Assembly: GCF_024298905.1 (NCBI RefSeq)
Contig: NZ_CP101154.1
Location: 1,736,001-1,800,000 of the forward strand
DNA length: 64,000 nucleotides
Reading direction: 5' to 3'
DNA from: Natronomonas marina
Lineage (GTDB): Archaea > Halobacteriota > Halobacteria > Halobacteriales > Haloarculaceae
Every line of letters starts with the position of its first letter. Position 1 is the stretch's first letter. Below, one piece after another: positions 50,401-59,059 of the stretch. The notes under the pieces were generated by a model. The model ran no database searches, was not told the origin of the DNA, and saw only the letters and a list, made by a program, of their open reading frames with translations. Made by a program: the position numbers and the translations under genes.

Positions 50401-52680
50401 CAGCGGGTCGTACACGAGCGAGACGTCGCCGCTCCGCAGCGAGACGTCGAGGCCGAGACCGCCGTTGACGAGGAAGTCGAGCCAGGCGGGCAGCGACAGC
50501 ACGTCGACGTGGCGGGTGACCTCCCGGGTGGCACCGCTCTCGGTGACGGCCCGGACACGGAGCGTCCCGCCCGGCGCCGACAGCCCCTCCGTCCCGAAGG
50601 TGGCCGGATAGCTGCCGTCCTGCGGGGTGGTGACCGTCCGCTCGGTCCCGTCGAGGTCGAACTCGACGCGGTCGACGGCGCTGTCGCCATCCGTGGACAC
50701 CTCCGCCTCGAAGGCCTCCTCCAGGGGGACGTTCGGGAGGAGCGTCCCGCCGATGTCGCGGTCGACGGCGTCGACGTCGACGGGGGCCGCCTCGACGGTC
50801 AGTTCCTGCTGGGAGTTGCCGGCCCCGCTGTCGAGAGTGACCGTGTAGGTGCCGGCATCGGCGTACTCGTGGGTGACCTGAAAGCCACTCGCGGTCCCGC
50901 CGTCCCCGAAGTTCCACTCCGGCGGGGTGTCGACGTCCGACGGGCCGAGACCGGTCGAGAACGACACCGAATCGCCCGCCGTCGGGGTCGAGGGGTTGGT
51001 GCCGATGGACGGGCCGGTCGAATCGTCGGCGTAGACGTCGAGGGTCGCCTCGATGACGTCGACGGTGTCCGCCCCCTGGTCGGCCACCCGCAGTTCGACC
51101 TCGTAGGTGCCGGCCGCGTCGAAGGCGTGGGTGACGGTCCGGCCCGTGGCGGTGGTACCGTCGTCGAACTCCCACTCGTAGCTGTCGATGGCGCCGCTGG
51201 CGAGGCCGGCGTCGAAGGTGACCGTCTCCTCGGGAGTCGGAATCGCGGGCGCGTAGTCGAAGGCCGCGGTGACGCCGGCGTCGCCGTCGTCGTCGTACTC
51301 GGCGACCGACACCGTCCGGCTGACCTGTTCGGCTTCACCACCGGATTCGACGGTGAGGACGACGTCGTAGTCGCCGACGGCGGCGTAGGTGTGGTCGACG
51401 GTCGACCCCGTGGCGGTGGTGCCGTCCCCGAACTCCCACTGGTAGCTGTCGCCGGCCGTCGCGGCGGCGTCGAAGGTGACCGTCTCGTTGATACGGGGCG
51501 TCGTCGGGGTCAGCGTGAACGCGGTCCCGCCGCCGGCCTCGTTGGCCCAGTCCCGGTGGTGTCCGAGCGTTCCGAGCGAGACCCGGGAGCCGTCGCTGGC
51601 GTCGGGGACGCCGGCGCCTATCGCGTAGAGACCGCCGTCGTTGCTCCCGACGAAGACGGTGCCGTCGACGACGGTCGGCGAGGAGTCGACGCGTCTGCCG
51701 GTCTCGAAGCGCCACTTCTCGTCGCCCGTCGCCGCGTCCAGGGCGTACACGTTGTCGTCGCCGCTCCCGTAGAAGACGGTGTCGTCGGCCACCGTCGGCG
51801 ACGAACTCGTGAAGTAGTTCGAGCCCCCGCTCCACTGTTCGGTGCCGTCGTCGGCGTCGAGCGCGTGCACCGAGGTGTCCGCGACGTAGAGGGTGCCGTC
51901 GAGGACGGTCGGCGACGACCGGACGAGGTAGCCCACGCCGGAGCGCCACTGTTCCTCCCCGGTGGCCGCGTCCACCGCGTAGACGTTGCGGTCGTCGCTG
52001 CCGACGAAGACGGTGCCGTCGGCCACCGTCGGCGAGGAGATGACCTCGCCGTCGGTCCCGAGGCGCCACAGTTCGTCGCCGGTGGCCGCGTCCACCGCGT
52101 AGAGTCGACCGTCGTTGCTCCCGACGAAGACGGTGCCGTCGGCCACCGTCGGCGACGACCGGACGGTGTCACCCGTCTCGAAGCGCCACTGCTCGTCGCC
52201 GAAGGCCGCGTCCACCGCGTAGAGGTTGTCGTCCCAGCTCCCGACGAAGACCAGGCCGTCGGAGACCGTCGGTGCGGACTCGATCTGTGCCCCGGTCTCG
52301 AATCGCCACAGTTCGTCGCCGGTGGCCGCGTCCAGGGCGTACAGGCGGCTGTCGTTGCTCCCGACGAAGACGACCCCCTCGACGACCGTCGGCGAGGAGC
52401 TGACCTCGCCGTCGGTCGAGAAGCGCCACTGCTCGTCGCCCGTGGCCACATCGACGGCGTAGACGTTGTTGTCCCAGCTACCGACGAAGGCGGTGCCGTC
52501 GACGACCGTCGGCGACGACTGCACCCCGCTGGACGTGTCGTCGGTCTGGAACCGCCAGCGCTGCTCGCCGGCGGCGGTCCCCGCGGCCGCCCGGTCCGCG
52601 AGCGCCGGCGTGCCCAGGACGCCGGCACCGGTCGTCCGCAGGACGGTACGGCGGTCCAGCGGCCACTCGCGGTCGGTCAC
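47467..52680 (-). CDS. Large exported protein with PQQ-like propeller, PKD, CARDB and dockerin-like end
   Basis: 1737 residues from GTG 52680. A twin-arginine signal (RRTVLRTTGAGVLG) comes first. Residues 45-365 are eight 40-residue PQQ-like propeller repeats (SSPTV.DGTVFVGS..). PKD-like domains lie at about 385-640 (WEFGDGTTATG, WEFDDGTTATG, WNFGDGGTASG). A long beta-rich region (650-960) has repeated DLDV/DVDA strands. A second propeller-like region spans 1010-1320. Two to three CARDB-like domains (about 1340-1660) lead to a dockerin-like end with DTDGLRRAVDDW and DTDLLRNVIEYW. It is presumably a surface or secreted adhesin/scaffold. Binding partners are unknown. Confidence 0.85.
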   Translation of the reverse strand: MTDREWPLDRRTVLRTTGAGVLGTPALADRAAAGTAAGEQRWRFQTDDTSSGVQSSPTVVDGTAFVGSWDNNVYAVDVATGDEQWRFSTDGEVSSSPTVVEGVVFVGSNDSRLYALDAATGDELWRFETGAQIESAPTVSDGLVFVGSWDDNLYAVDAAFGDEQWRFETGDTVRSSPTVADGTVFVGSNDGRLYAVDAATGDELWRLGTDGEVISSPTVADGTVFVGSDDRNVYAVDAATGEEQWRSGVGYLVRSSPTVLDGTLYVADTSVHALDADDGTEQWSGGSNYFTSSSPTVADDTVFYGSGDDNVYALDAATGDEKWRFETGRRVDSSPTVVDGTVFVGSNDGGLYAIGAGVPDASDGSRVSLGTLGHHRDWANEAGGGTAFTLTPTTPRINETVTFDAAATAGDSYQWEFGDGTTATGSTVDHTYAAVGDYDVVLTVESGGEAEQVSRTVSVAEYDDDGDAGVTAAFDYAPAIPTPEETVTFDAGLASGAIDSYEWEFDDGTTATGRTVTHAFDAAGTYEVELRVADQGADTVDVIEATLDVYADDSTGPSIGTNPSTPTAGDSVSFSTGLGPSDVDTPPEWNFGDGGTASGFQVTHEYADAGTYTVTLDSGAGNSQQELTVEAAPVDVDAVDRDIGGTLLPNVPLEEAFEAEVSTDGDSAVDRVEFDLDGTERTVTTPQDGSYPATFGTEGLSAPGGTLRVRAVTESGATREVTRHVDVLSLPAWLDFLVNGGLGLDVSLRSGDVSLVYDPLEDLLVSFQLPSDALGGGTDQKDQEQSTEFDLGFGASYDPSARTADVEAEGEVSADLMRAAVTADATITGTVETDLELVAASGSLDADAEVDIPSVGPIPLSIPVPGTDSTIGIVPTVAPGIAAQFNFDDELDFQNGTVTPSVDLDVTVGLMIEDPFVGYVSAGLEVTGSGDFTAEFDVGTADRNLGGEIVLSGEVVLDAVVGVLSLDGTLLDEEFGEGVDAESTGATLTGEAAPFGGPNPSGEAAAALAEGDVRTTTRLTDRPYEDTQPTVAPLGENAHVVAWSSQDDAKSAEAGRDVVVRRFEGGSAVSTTRITDDTTADVAPVATALADGRILLAWSTFTFDATEQAFDADAFFDSAEIAFSVFDGDGWSDPQRLTDTARTQQRPTVAAAGDEWVLAWQSIDDDAPATDVRVARVRPDGSTTELDARTAAANPDVAARQDGAVDLAYCTVDSGTTTGVTHERIDDGTVVGTDQYAAAGVRDVVAADGRLAWTLGSGESDPTVVAASGGSKTALTVRDDVTTVSELSLSSAAGDYVLSYRAKWRDSPNRDLVYRLDRGDGWIRDRRIAGGPATDLNLWYSETRFASAETFLTAYAVGEPDPGATDDVFVTRQPFAPAYTVEATATQAAVGEESTVEYTLANRGDTAGSESVTVAVRNGGGETVASRSYDPLAVAGSRTDSVAVAVDETGRFEVAVEAAEPTLSAADSRTEVVAARPALSVGETTATRQSETEATVEIRVRNEGGVPAEDVPVAVADAGGRIAESTAAVVPASGETAVTATVDPTALDRSEPQTVTIAPDGGVAEAAVSTRTRRVHLVRPSLAIGEVRFRRDDETFVEAVLSNRGPGEGRGTVRVLDAASGEALGSSDVAVPPGAPEAATFETCQVATPGLTEGDAVRVVVEPAFGSRETKALGVETDVEAVLPGTLVTGAAAYTDASGVVDTDGLRRAVDDWRGGEIDTDLLRNVIEYWRSGDPVE
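51604..52520 (-). repeat. Eight tandem 120-bp repeats coding for a PQQ-like beta-propeller
   Basis: Within the large gene, units of 40 codons repeat eight times. They share the core SSPTV..G..FVGS...LYAVDAATGDE.WR at protein level and long runs of identical DNA such as gtggccgcgtccaccgcgta near 51962 and 52082. One unit is shortened by two codons. The count fits an eight-bladed propeller. Recent duplication or conversion is likely, because some units differ by few bases. Confidence 0.85.
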
Positions 52681-52939
52681 GCCCCGACCACGCCTCCCGG
52701 AACGGAGGGCCGCCCCGACGACCGGGGCAGCCGGCCGGTGAGACCGTGGTGTCGCGTTCCGTTCCGTCCGCCGTCGCGTCCTGCCTGTCGAGTCCTCTGT
52801 CGAGGTGTCGCGCGTCGCCCCCCACTCATGTTGCCCGTGGACGACTCCTGGGTCGCGGACACAGTTACAAATACCGGTCGCTTCAGGTGATGTCGGGTGG
52901 GGACGCGTTTATGTGTCCGCGGCGACCTACTGGAACCGA

Positions 52940-53824
52940 ATGACCGACGAGGAGGCCACGGCAGAGGGGCTGACCGCCGAGGACGCCTTCGGACTGCTGG
53001 GCAACGAACTCCGCGCCGAGATAATGCGGGTGCTCGGAGAGTCGCCACACGAGGGACTCTCCTTCTCGGAACTGCGGACCCGCGTCGACGAGGGCGTCGA
53101 CAGCGGCCAGTTCAACTACCACCTCCAGAAGCTCGTCGGCCCGTTCGTCGAGAACACCGATGACGGATACGTGCTGCGTGCGCCGGGGCTGGCGCTGTAC
53201 CGCGCCATCCGCTCGGGCGCGTTCAACCGCCGGGTCACGGTCGAGCCGTTCGATGCCGGCTTCGACTGCTACTTCTGTTCGACCCCTGTGGAGGCGTCCT
53301 ACGACGACGGCTCCTTCCGGCTGGTCTGTCCCGGCTGCGACCACCTCTTTGCGAGCACGATGCTGCCGCCGAGTGCTGTCTCGGAGGCCGACGAGACGGA
53401 ACTGCTGGCCCGGGTCGACCAGTACAACCGCCACCAGATGCTGGTCGCCTCCCGCGGGGTCTGTCCGATCTGCGTCAACCCGATGGAACTGGAGTTCGTG
53501 CCGTCCGAGGAAGTGTGGTCGGAGGGATCCGAACGGCTCGACGTCTTCGTCCACTGGGGGTGTGACCACTGCGGCCGGCAACAGTACATGACCGTCGGGC
53601 TCGCGCTTCTGTACCACCCCGCGTTGATCTCCTTTTTCTACGAGCACGGCGTCGATCTGACCTCCGTCAACCACTGGGAACTGGAGTTCGTCCTCTCGGA
53701 CGAACACACGACGGTCCGCTCGCGGGATCCCTGGGAGGTCGCCGTCGCGGTCACGCTCGAGGGGCTGACGCTGGAACTCGTCGTCGACGAGGAACTGAAC
53801 GTGATCGAGACGAACCGGTACTGA
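52940..53824 (+). CDS. Winged-helix ArsR-like regulator with zinc-binding C-terminal domain
   Basis: 294 residues. The N-terminal wHTH (GLLGNELRAEIMRVLGESPHEGLSFSELRTRV, then NYHLQKLVGPFVENTDDGYV) is followed by a Cys-rich region: CYFCSTPV, LVCPGCDHLF, VCPICVNPME and CDHCGRQ, making probably two zinc sites. This arrangement is common in haloarchaeal regulators of the DUF7351 type. It begins next to the divergent large exported protein gene and may control it. A TATA-like tttatg (52906-52911) lies 27-30 nt before ATG 52940. The 259-bp gap holds nothing else recognised. Confidence 0.8.
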   Translation: MTDEEATAEGLTAEDAFGLLGNELRAEIMRVLGESPHEGLSFSELRTRVDEGVDSGQFNYHLQKLVGPFVENTDDGYVLRAPGLALYRAIRSGAFNRRVTVEPFDAGFDCYFCSTPVEASYDDGSFRLVCPGCDHLFASTMLPPSAVSEADETELLARVDQYNRHQMLVASRGVCPICVNPMELEFVPSEEVWSEGSERLDVFVHWGCDHCGRQQYMTVGLALLYHPALISFFYEHGVDLTSVNHWELEFVLSDEHTTVRSRDPWEVAVAVTLEGLTLELVVDEELNVIETNRY

Positions 53825-53842
53825 CGGTGGTCGCCGGGGACG

Positions 53843-54541
53843 CTACAGGAGGTCGACCGTCCGCTTGACGCGCCGGTGCACCTGCCGCTCCAGCAGCGAG
53901 CGACCCCGCATCGCCGTGTCCAGCACCGGCTGCGAGGGCGTCTCCTCCGCGGGGAACAGGTGGGTCGTCTCCACGTCGGCGGCGGCGTCGCCCAACATTC
54001 CGAACATCGGGGCGTAGCGGAGCCGTCGCACGCGGTTGCCCTCGAAGGCGAGGTCGCCGCTCAGGACGGCCGACGATGACGGCCGGCCGTCGACTATCGA
54101 CCGCCAGACGTCGTAGGAGCCACGGAGGACGAACCCCGCCTCGCGCTCGTCGGGCGATTCGAGTACCTCGACGTCGGTACAGCGGCCGTCCTCCAGGCCG
54201 ACGTGGGCGTGCACCGTCCCGTCGACGGCGTACCGTTCCAGCTGGTCGAGCCTGTCGACCACGTCGTCGGGCAGCCCCTCCCGGATGGGGTCGAACGCGG
54301 CCGGCGCCTCCGCCAGCGGAACGTCGGCGACCCGCTCGCGGACGTGGTCGGGCAGTCCATCGAGGACGCCCGGCGGGAGGTCCCCGAGCGTCGTCGTCTC
54401 GACCGGCAGGTCGGTGATGACGTAGCGGACGTCGCCGTCGAAGCCGCGGGCCCACCCGGCCCCGAGGTCGGCGAACGCCTCGCTGTCGTTCAGTCGTCGC
54501 CTGTACGCCTCCAGCCACGCCTCGGTCGGGAAGTACGGCAT
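53843..54541 (-). CDS. SCP2-like sterol-carrier domain protein
   Basis: 232 residues. It starts MPYFPTEAWLEAYRRRLNDSE, the usual beginning of haloarchaeal SCP2-like proteins. VRYVITDLPVETTTLGDLP, then VVDRLDQLERYAVDGTVHAH, VLRGSYDVWRSIVDGRP and LAFEGNRVRRLRYAP match the sterol carrier fold that binds hydrophobic ligands. In archaea the ligand is unknown and could be an acyl-CoA or isoprenoid. It is not in an operon. The C-terminal 40 residues, Arg-rich (GRSLLERQVHRRVKRTV), are extra. Confidence 0.82.
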   Translation of the reverse strand: MPYFPTEAWLEAYRRRLNDSEAFADLGAGWARGFDGDVRYVITDLPVETTTLGDLPPGVLDGLPDHVRERVADVPLAEAPAAFDPIREGLPDDVVDRLDQLERYAVDGTVHAHVGLEDGRCTDVEVLESPDEREAGFVLRGSYDVWRSIVDGRPSSSAVLSGDLAFEGNRVRRLRYAPMFGMLGDAAADVETTHLFPAEETPSQPVLDTAMRGRSLLERQVHRRVKRTVDLL

Positions 54542-54633
54542 CGGTTCTGTCGGTACCCTCGTGGTGGGTCAGAATAAGCCGGCTGCCTCGTATGGGCGGC
54601 CGGTGGGGGCCGACGGACGCGTCCGTTCGTCCC

Positions 54634-55929
54634 TCAGTCGCCGCGCAGTTCGTTCATGTGGTCGATGCGGGCCTGCAGCAGTTCGGCCGTCCCGATGTCG
54701 TGACGGACGCGAAGCCCCTCCTCGCCGGCCCGCTGCAGCGCGTCCTCGGCGATGGCCTCCGCCTCGGTGATGGTCCCGGCGCGGCCGACGACGGCGAAGG
54801 AGCGGGAGGTGGTCGTGTAGACGCCGTCCTCGCGAGCGTCGACGCTGGCGTAGAACAGGAGCGCCTCGCCCGCCGAGTCGGGGTCGATGTTCACCCTCGC
54901 GCCGGCGGTGGGGTCGGTCGGGTAGCCGTCGGGGACGGCGTACTTGCAGACGGTCGCCTGATTCGAGAACTCCAGTTCCGGCAGGTCCTCGCCCTCACGG
55001 GCCGCCCGCAGCACCGACACGAAGTCCGTCTCCAGGACGGGCAGCGTGTTCATCGCCTCGGGGTCACCGAAGCGGGCGTTGAACTCGACGACCTTCGGTC
55101 CCTCGGCGGTCAGCATGAACTGGCCGTAGAGGATGCCCTTGTAGTCGTCCATCGCCCCGACGACGGCGTCGATAATCTCGACGGCCGCGGTGTAGTCGTC
55201 CTCGGTCATGAACGGCAACTCGAAGGTGGCGTCCGAGTACGACCCCATCCCGCCGGTGTTGGGGCCCTCGTCGCCCTCGTAGGCGCGCTTGTGGTCCTGG
55301 ACGGCCGGCGAGACGCGGTACTGGCCGTCGGCGACGAAGGCCTGAATCGTGAACTCCTCGCCGACGAGTCGCTCCTCGAGGACGTACTCCTCGTAGTCGC
55401 TCTCGAGGACGTACTCGACACCCTCCTCGGCCGTAATCTGGTCGCCGATGACGCGGACGCCCTTGCCGCCGGTGAGTCCGCGCGGCTTGATGGCCAGGTC
55501 GCCGTCGTACTCGCGGATGTAGTCGGCGGCGGCCTCCGGGTCGTCGAAAATCTCGTAGTCGGGACAGCCGGGAATCGCGTTGTCGGCCATGAACTCCCGC
55601 TGGAAGGCCTTGTCGGTCTCGATGCGTGCCTGTTCGGCGCGCGGGCCGAAGGCGTAGACGCCGGCGTCGTCGAGGGCGTCGGCGACGCCGGCCTCCAGCG
55701 CCGACTCGGGACCGATGACCGCAAGCGTCGCGCCGACCGCCTCGGCGTAGGCGACGATTGCGTCGGCGTCGGTCTCCTCGACCGTCTCGAAGCCCTCGGC
55801 CAGCGAGTCGATGCCGGGATTGCGGTTCGAGGCGCAGGCGTACAGTTCCGCGTCGGCCGAATCGTCAACCGCGCGGGCGATGGCGTGCTCCCGTCCGCCG
55901 CCGCCCACGAGGAGAACCGTCTCGGTCAT
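54634..55929 (-). CDS. purD: Phosphoribosylamine-glycine ligase
   Basis: 431 residues of the ATP-grasp family. The N-domain has VLLVGGGGREHAIARAV. The ATP-grasp core has GLTGGKGVRVIG, GEEFTIQAFVADG and EFNARFGDPEAMN, which carries the metal-binding Asn/Asp. The B domain follows (PTAGARVNIDPDSAGEALLF). It makes glycinamide ribonucleotide in purine synthesis. No other pur genes are beside it. It is 85 bases upstream of nothing but the SCP2-like gene on the same strand, so the two may be cotranscribed. Confidence 0.95.
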   Translation of the reverse strand: MTETVLLVGGGGREHAIARAVDDSADAELYACASNRNPGIDSLAEGFETVEETDADAIVAYAEAVGATLAVIGPESALEAGVADALDDAGVYAFGPRAEQARIETDKAFQREFMADNAIPGCPDYEIFDDPEAAADYIREYDGDLAIKPRGLTGGKGVRVIGDQITAEEGVEYVLESDYEEYVLEERLVGEEFTIQAFVADGQYRVSPAVQDHKRAYEGDEGPNTGGMGSYSDATFELPFMTEDDYTAAVEIIDAVVGAMDDYKGILYGQFMLTAEGPKVVEFNARFGDPEAMNTLPVLETDFVSVLRAAREGEDLPELEFSNQATVCKYAVPDGYPTDPTAGARVNIDPDSAGEALLFYASVDAREDGVYTTTSRSFAVVGRAGTITEAEAIAEDALQRAGEEGLRVRHDIGTAELLQARIDHMNELRGD

Positions 55930-56014
55930 ACGCGAGTTCGGGACGCAAGGATGCCTAAACGTTGCCCTTCCGGGGGGAAAGCGTGTACACGAACGTGGTT
56001 ACACTGGGTCGGTT

Positions 56015-56842
56015 TCACACCCGGTCGACGCGCCGGTAGCCGCCCCCGACGCTCCAGCCGAGGTCGTACTCGCCGGACCGTTCGACCTCGCAGACGCCGT
56101 TGGCCGACTGGACGCCGTCGACGCCGCCGGACCACTCGACGACGTAGTGGCCGTCGGCCTCGGTCCGGGCGGCGGTCCCGACCGAATCCGTCGTCTCGTA
56201 GAGCGGGAACCGGCCGACGGTCTCCGTGTCGCCCCCATCGACGGGAACGTCGACGGTCGCTATACCCCCGTCCCAGTTTCCGGTCGGGGTGGCGTCGCCG
56301 TCCCTGGCGACGGCCGCGGCCCTCGTGACCGTCCCGTCGCGGACGGAGACGCCCGTCGAGAGCACCGTCGCGTCGGCGTCGGTCGGGAAGGTGTCGTTGC
56401 GCACGTCGACGGCGGCCCACAGCCAGTAGCGGTACGTCGAGTCGCCGAGGCCGTACATCGAGACGGCCGCGTCGAGGATCGGGTGCCCGTCCTCGCGGTC
56501 GATCTCGTCGGGCGACAGCGTCGGCTGGTCGCCGCCCGGCTGGCCCGACGACTCCCGGACGATCGGGAGCCGCTGGGCGTAGGCGGCCTCGAAGTCGGCG
56601 GCTTCGGGGTCGACGAGTCCCCAGACGCCGCTGTCGCCGTAGACGTTGGCCATCTCCTCGACGTAGGCTTCGAACGCCGAGGCGTCGAGTTCCTCGCCGG
56701 CCCCGGGGTCGAGGTCCCAGGTGGTCGAGCTTTCGACGTTGGTTTCCCGCCGCGTCACCCGGCGTTCGACACAGCCCGCCAGCCCGCCGCCGGCGAGCAG
56801 TCCACCGGCGGCACGGAGGGCGCCCCTTCGGGAGAGCTTCAT
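56015..56842 (-). CDS. Tat lipoprotein of unknown function
   Basis: 275 residues. The N-terminus MKLSRRGALRAAGGLLAGGGLAGC has twin Arg and a lipobox (LAGC), so Tat export followed by lipid anchoring at Cys is predicted. The rest (TWDLDPGAGEELDASAFEAYVEEM..., WLWAAVDVRNDTFPTD) is beta-rich, without a recognised domain. The C-terminus has WSGGVDGVQSANGV and WSVGGGYRRV. Haloarchaeal surface lipoproteins with unknown ligands are frequent. It is divergent from the DUF255 gene. Confidence 0.8.
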   Translation of the reverse strand: MKLSRRGALRAAGGLLAGGGLAGCVERRVTRRETNVESSTTWDLDPGAGEELDASAFEAYVEEMANVYGDSGVWGLVDPEAADFEAAYAQRLPIVRESSGQPGGDQPTLSPDEIDREDGHPILDAAVSMYGLGDSTYRYWLWAAVDVRNDTFPTDADATVLSTGVSVRDGTVTRAAAVARDGDATPTGNWDGGIATVDVPVDGGDTETVGRFPLYETTDSVGTAARTEADGHYVVEWSGGVDGVQSANGVCEVERSGEYDLGWSVGGGYRRVDRV

Positions 56843-56947
56843 GGTGGATCACTCCAGCGGACCCCTCAAATAACCCGCTATCACGATCCGCGAGACCGGC
56901 GTCGGGGGCGGGACGGGCGTTAAGACCGTGGCGGTCCCACGTCGGGT

Positions 56948-59053
56948 ATGGAGAACCGCCTCGACGAGGCCGCCTCGCCGTACCTCGCCCAGCACGCCGA
57001 CAACCCCGTCGCCTGGCAGCCCTGGGACGAGGCCGCCCTCGAACTCGCACGGGAGCGCGACGTGCCGATATTCCTCTCTATCGGCTACGCCGCCTGCCAC
57101 TGGTGTCACGTAATGGAGGAAGAGAGCTTCGAGGACCCCGCAGTCGCCGAACGGCTCAACGAGAACTTCGTCCCCATCAAGGTCGACCGCGAGGAGCGGC
57201 CGGACGTCGACAGCGTCTACATGAGCGTCTGTCAGATGGTCCGCGGACAGGGCGGGTGGCCGCTGTCGGTGTTCCTCACGCCCGAGGGCGAGCCGTTCCA
57301 CGTCGGCACCTACTTCCCGCCGGAACCGAAGCGGGGCATGCCCGGGTTCGGGGGGCTGCTGGACGACATCGCCGCCTCCTGGAACGACCCCGAGGAGCGC
57401 GCCGAAATCGAGCAGCGCGCCGAGCAGTGGACCGACGCCGTGACCGGCGAACTCGAGGACACCCCGGAGACGCCGGGCGAGGCGCCCGACGCCGAGTTCC
57501 TCGACGCCGCCGCGTCGTCGGCGCTCCGGGGCGCCGACCGCGAGCACGGCGGCTGGGGTCGCGGCCAGAAGTTCCCACAGCCCGGCCGGATTCACGTCCT
57601 CCTGCGCGCCCACGACCGGACCGGCCGCGATGAGTACCTCGACGTGGCGACGACGACGCTCGACGCCATGTGTGCCGGCGGTCTCTACGACCACGTCGGC
57701 GGCGGCTTCCACCGCTACTGCGTCGACCGCGACTGGACCGTCCCGCACTTCGAGAAGATGCTGTACGACAACGCCGAGATTCCGCGGGCGCTGCTGGCGG
57801 GCTACCAGGTCACCGGCGAGAAGCGGTACGCCGACGCCGTCCGGGGCACCTTCGCGTTCGTCGAGCGCGAGATGACCCACCCCGACGGGGGCTTCTACTC
57901 GACGCTCGACGCCGAGAGCGAGACGGCCGACGGCGAGCGCGAGGAGGGCGCCTTCTACGTGTGGACGCCCGAGGAGGTCCACGAGGCCGTCGACGACGCG
58001 GACGCCGACCTGTTCTGCGACCGCTACGGCGTCACCGCGGCCGGCAACTTCGAGAACGGGACGACGGTCCTCACCGAATCGACGAGTATCGAGGCACTGG
58101 CCGACGAGTACGGCGAGTCCGTGACGTCGGTCGAGGAACGTCTCGAACGCGCCCGCGAGCGGGCCTTCGAGGCCCGTAGCGAGCGCCCCCGGCCGCCGCG
58201 CGACGAGAAGGTGCTTGCCGGCTGGAACGGCCTGATGGTGTCGGCGCTGGCCGAGGGTGCGCTCGTCCTCGATTCGTCGTACGCCGACGCCGCGACCGAG
58301 GCGCTGGACTTCTGTCGGCAGCACCTCTGGGACGCCGACGAGCGCCGGCTGAACCGCCGGTTCAAGGACGGCGATGTCGGCATCCCGGGCTACCTCGAGG
58401 ACTACGCCTTCCTCGGGCGCGGCGCCATCCACCTCTACGAGGCGACCGGCGACGTCGAGCACCTGGCGTTCGCGCTGGAACTCGGCCGGGTCGTCCGGGA
58501 CGCCTTCTTCGACGAGAGCGAGGGGACGCTGTACTTCACGCCCGCGGACGGCGAGAAGCTGCTGGCGAGGCCACAGGAACTGACGGACGCCTCGACGCCG
58601 GCCAGCACCGGCGTCGCCGTCCAGTTGCTCTCGACGCTGGACGCCGTCGCGCCCGACGAGGGGTTCGGCGACGTCGCGGAGACGGTGCTGGAGACCCACG
58701 CCGGGACGCTGGAGTCGAACCCGCTGTCGCACGCCTCGCTTTCGCTCGCGGCCGACGACCGGGCCGTCGGTCACCTGGAATTGACGGTGGCCGCCGACGG
58801 CCTGCCCGAGGCCGTCCGCGCCGAGGTGGGGTCGACGTACCTGCCGACGCGGTTTCTGAGCGTCCGGCCGCCCGAGGAGGCCGGCGTCGAGGAGTGGGCC
58901 GGGCGCCTGGGGCTGGACGAAGTGCCGCCCGTCTGGGCGAACCGCGAGGTCCGGGACGGCGAGCCGACCGTCTACGCGTGCCGGGACTTCACCTGCTCGC
59001 CACCGAAGCACGACGTGAGCGAGGCGCTGGCGTGGGCTCGCTCGGAGTTCTGA
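56948..59053 (+). CDS. DUF255 thioredoxin-domain protein (YyaL/spermatogenesis-associated 20-like)
   Basis: 701 residues. The first 160 are a thioredoxin-like domain with YAACHWCHVMEEESFED and its CxxC-type centre CHWC, then GWPLSVFLTPEGEPF. The rest is an (alpha/alpha)6 barrel related to GlcNAc 2-epimerase and glycosidases: YDHVGGGFHRYCVDRDW, HFEKMLYDNAEIPRALL, and WNGLMVSALAEGALV. The family is wide-spread but its reaction is not established. A TATA-like cgttaag at about 56917-56923 lies 27 nt before the ATG. It meets a small thioredoxin-like gene tail to tail. Confidence 0.9.
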   Translation: MENRLDEAASPYLAQHADNPVAWQPWDEAALELARERDVPIFLSIGYAACHWCHVMEEESFEDPAVAERLNENFVPIKVDREERPDVDSVYMSVCQMVRGQGGWPLSVFLTPEGEPFHVGTYFPPEPKRGMPGFGGLLDDIAASWNDPEERAEIEQRAEQWTDAVTGELEDTPETPGEAPDAEFLDAAASSALRGADREHGGWGRGQKFPQPGRIHVLLRAHDRTGRDEYLDVATTTLDAMCAGGLYDHVGGGFHRYCVDRDWTVPHFEKMLYDNAEIPRALLAGYQVTGEKRYADAVRGTFAFVEREMTHPDGGFYSTLDAESETADGEREEGAFYVWTPEEVHEAVDDADADLFCDRYGVTAAGNFENGTTVLTESTSIEALADEYGESVTSVEERLERARERAFEARSERPRPPRDEKVLAGWNGLMVSALAEGALVLDSSYADAATEALDFCRQHLWDADERRLNRRFKDGDVGIPGYLEDYAFLGRGAIHLYEATGDVEHLAFALELGRVVRDAFFDESEGTLYFTPADGEKLLARPQELTDASTPASTGVAVQLLSTLDAVAPDEGFGDVAETVLETHAGTLESNPLSHASLSLAADDRAVGHLELTVAADGLPEAVRAEVGSTYLPTRFLSVRPPEEAGVEEWAGRLGLDEVPPVWANREVRDGEPTVYACRDFTCSPPKHDVSEALAWARSEF

Positions 59054-59059
59054 GCGGCG

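Noticed and set aside
51604-52520. Possible CRISPR array because of regular repeats
   Set aside because: The repeats are in-frame 120-bp coding units of a propeller, with no spacers and no cas genes.
47953-52890. A 1645-residue open frame antisense to the large exported protein
   Set aside because: It mirrors the PQQ/PKD gene, has Arg/Gly/Val-rich composition without domains and no start signal. Long antisense frames are expected in GC-rich DNA.
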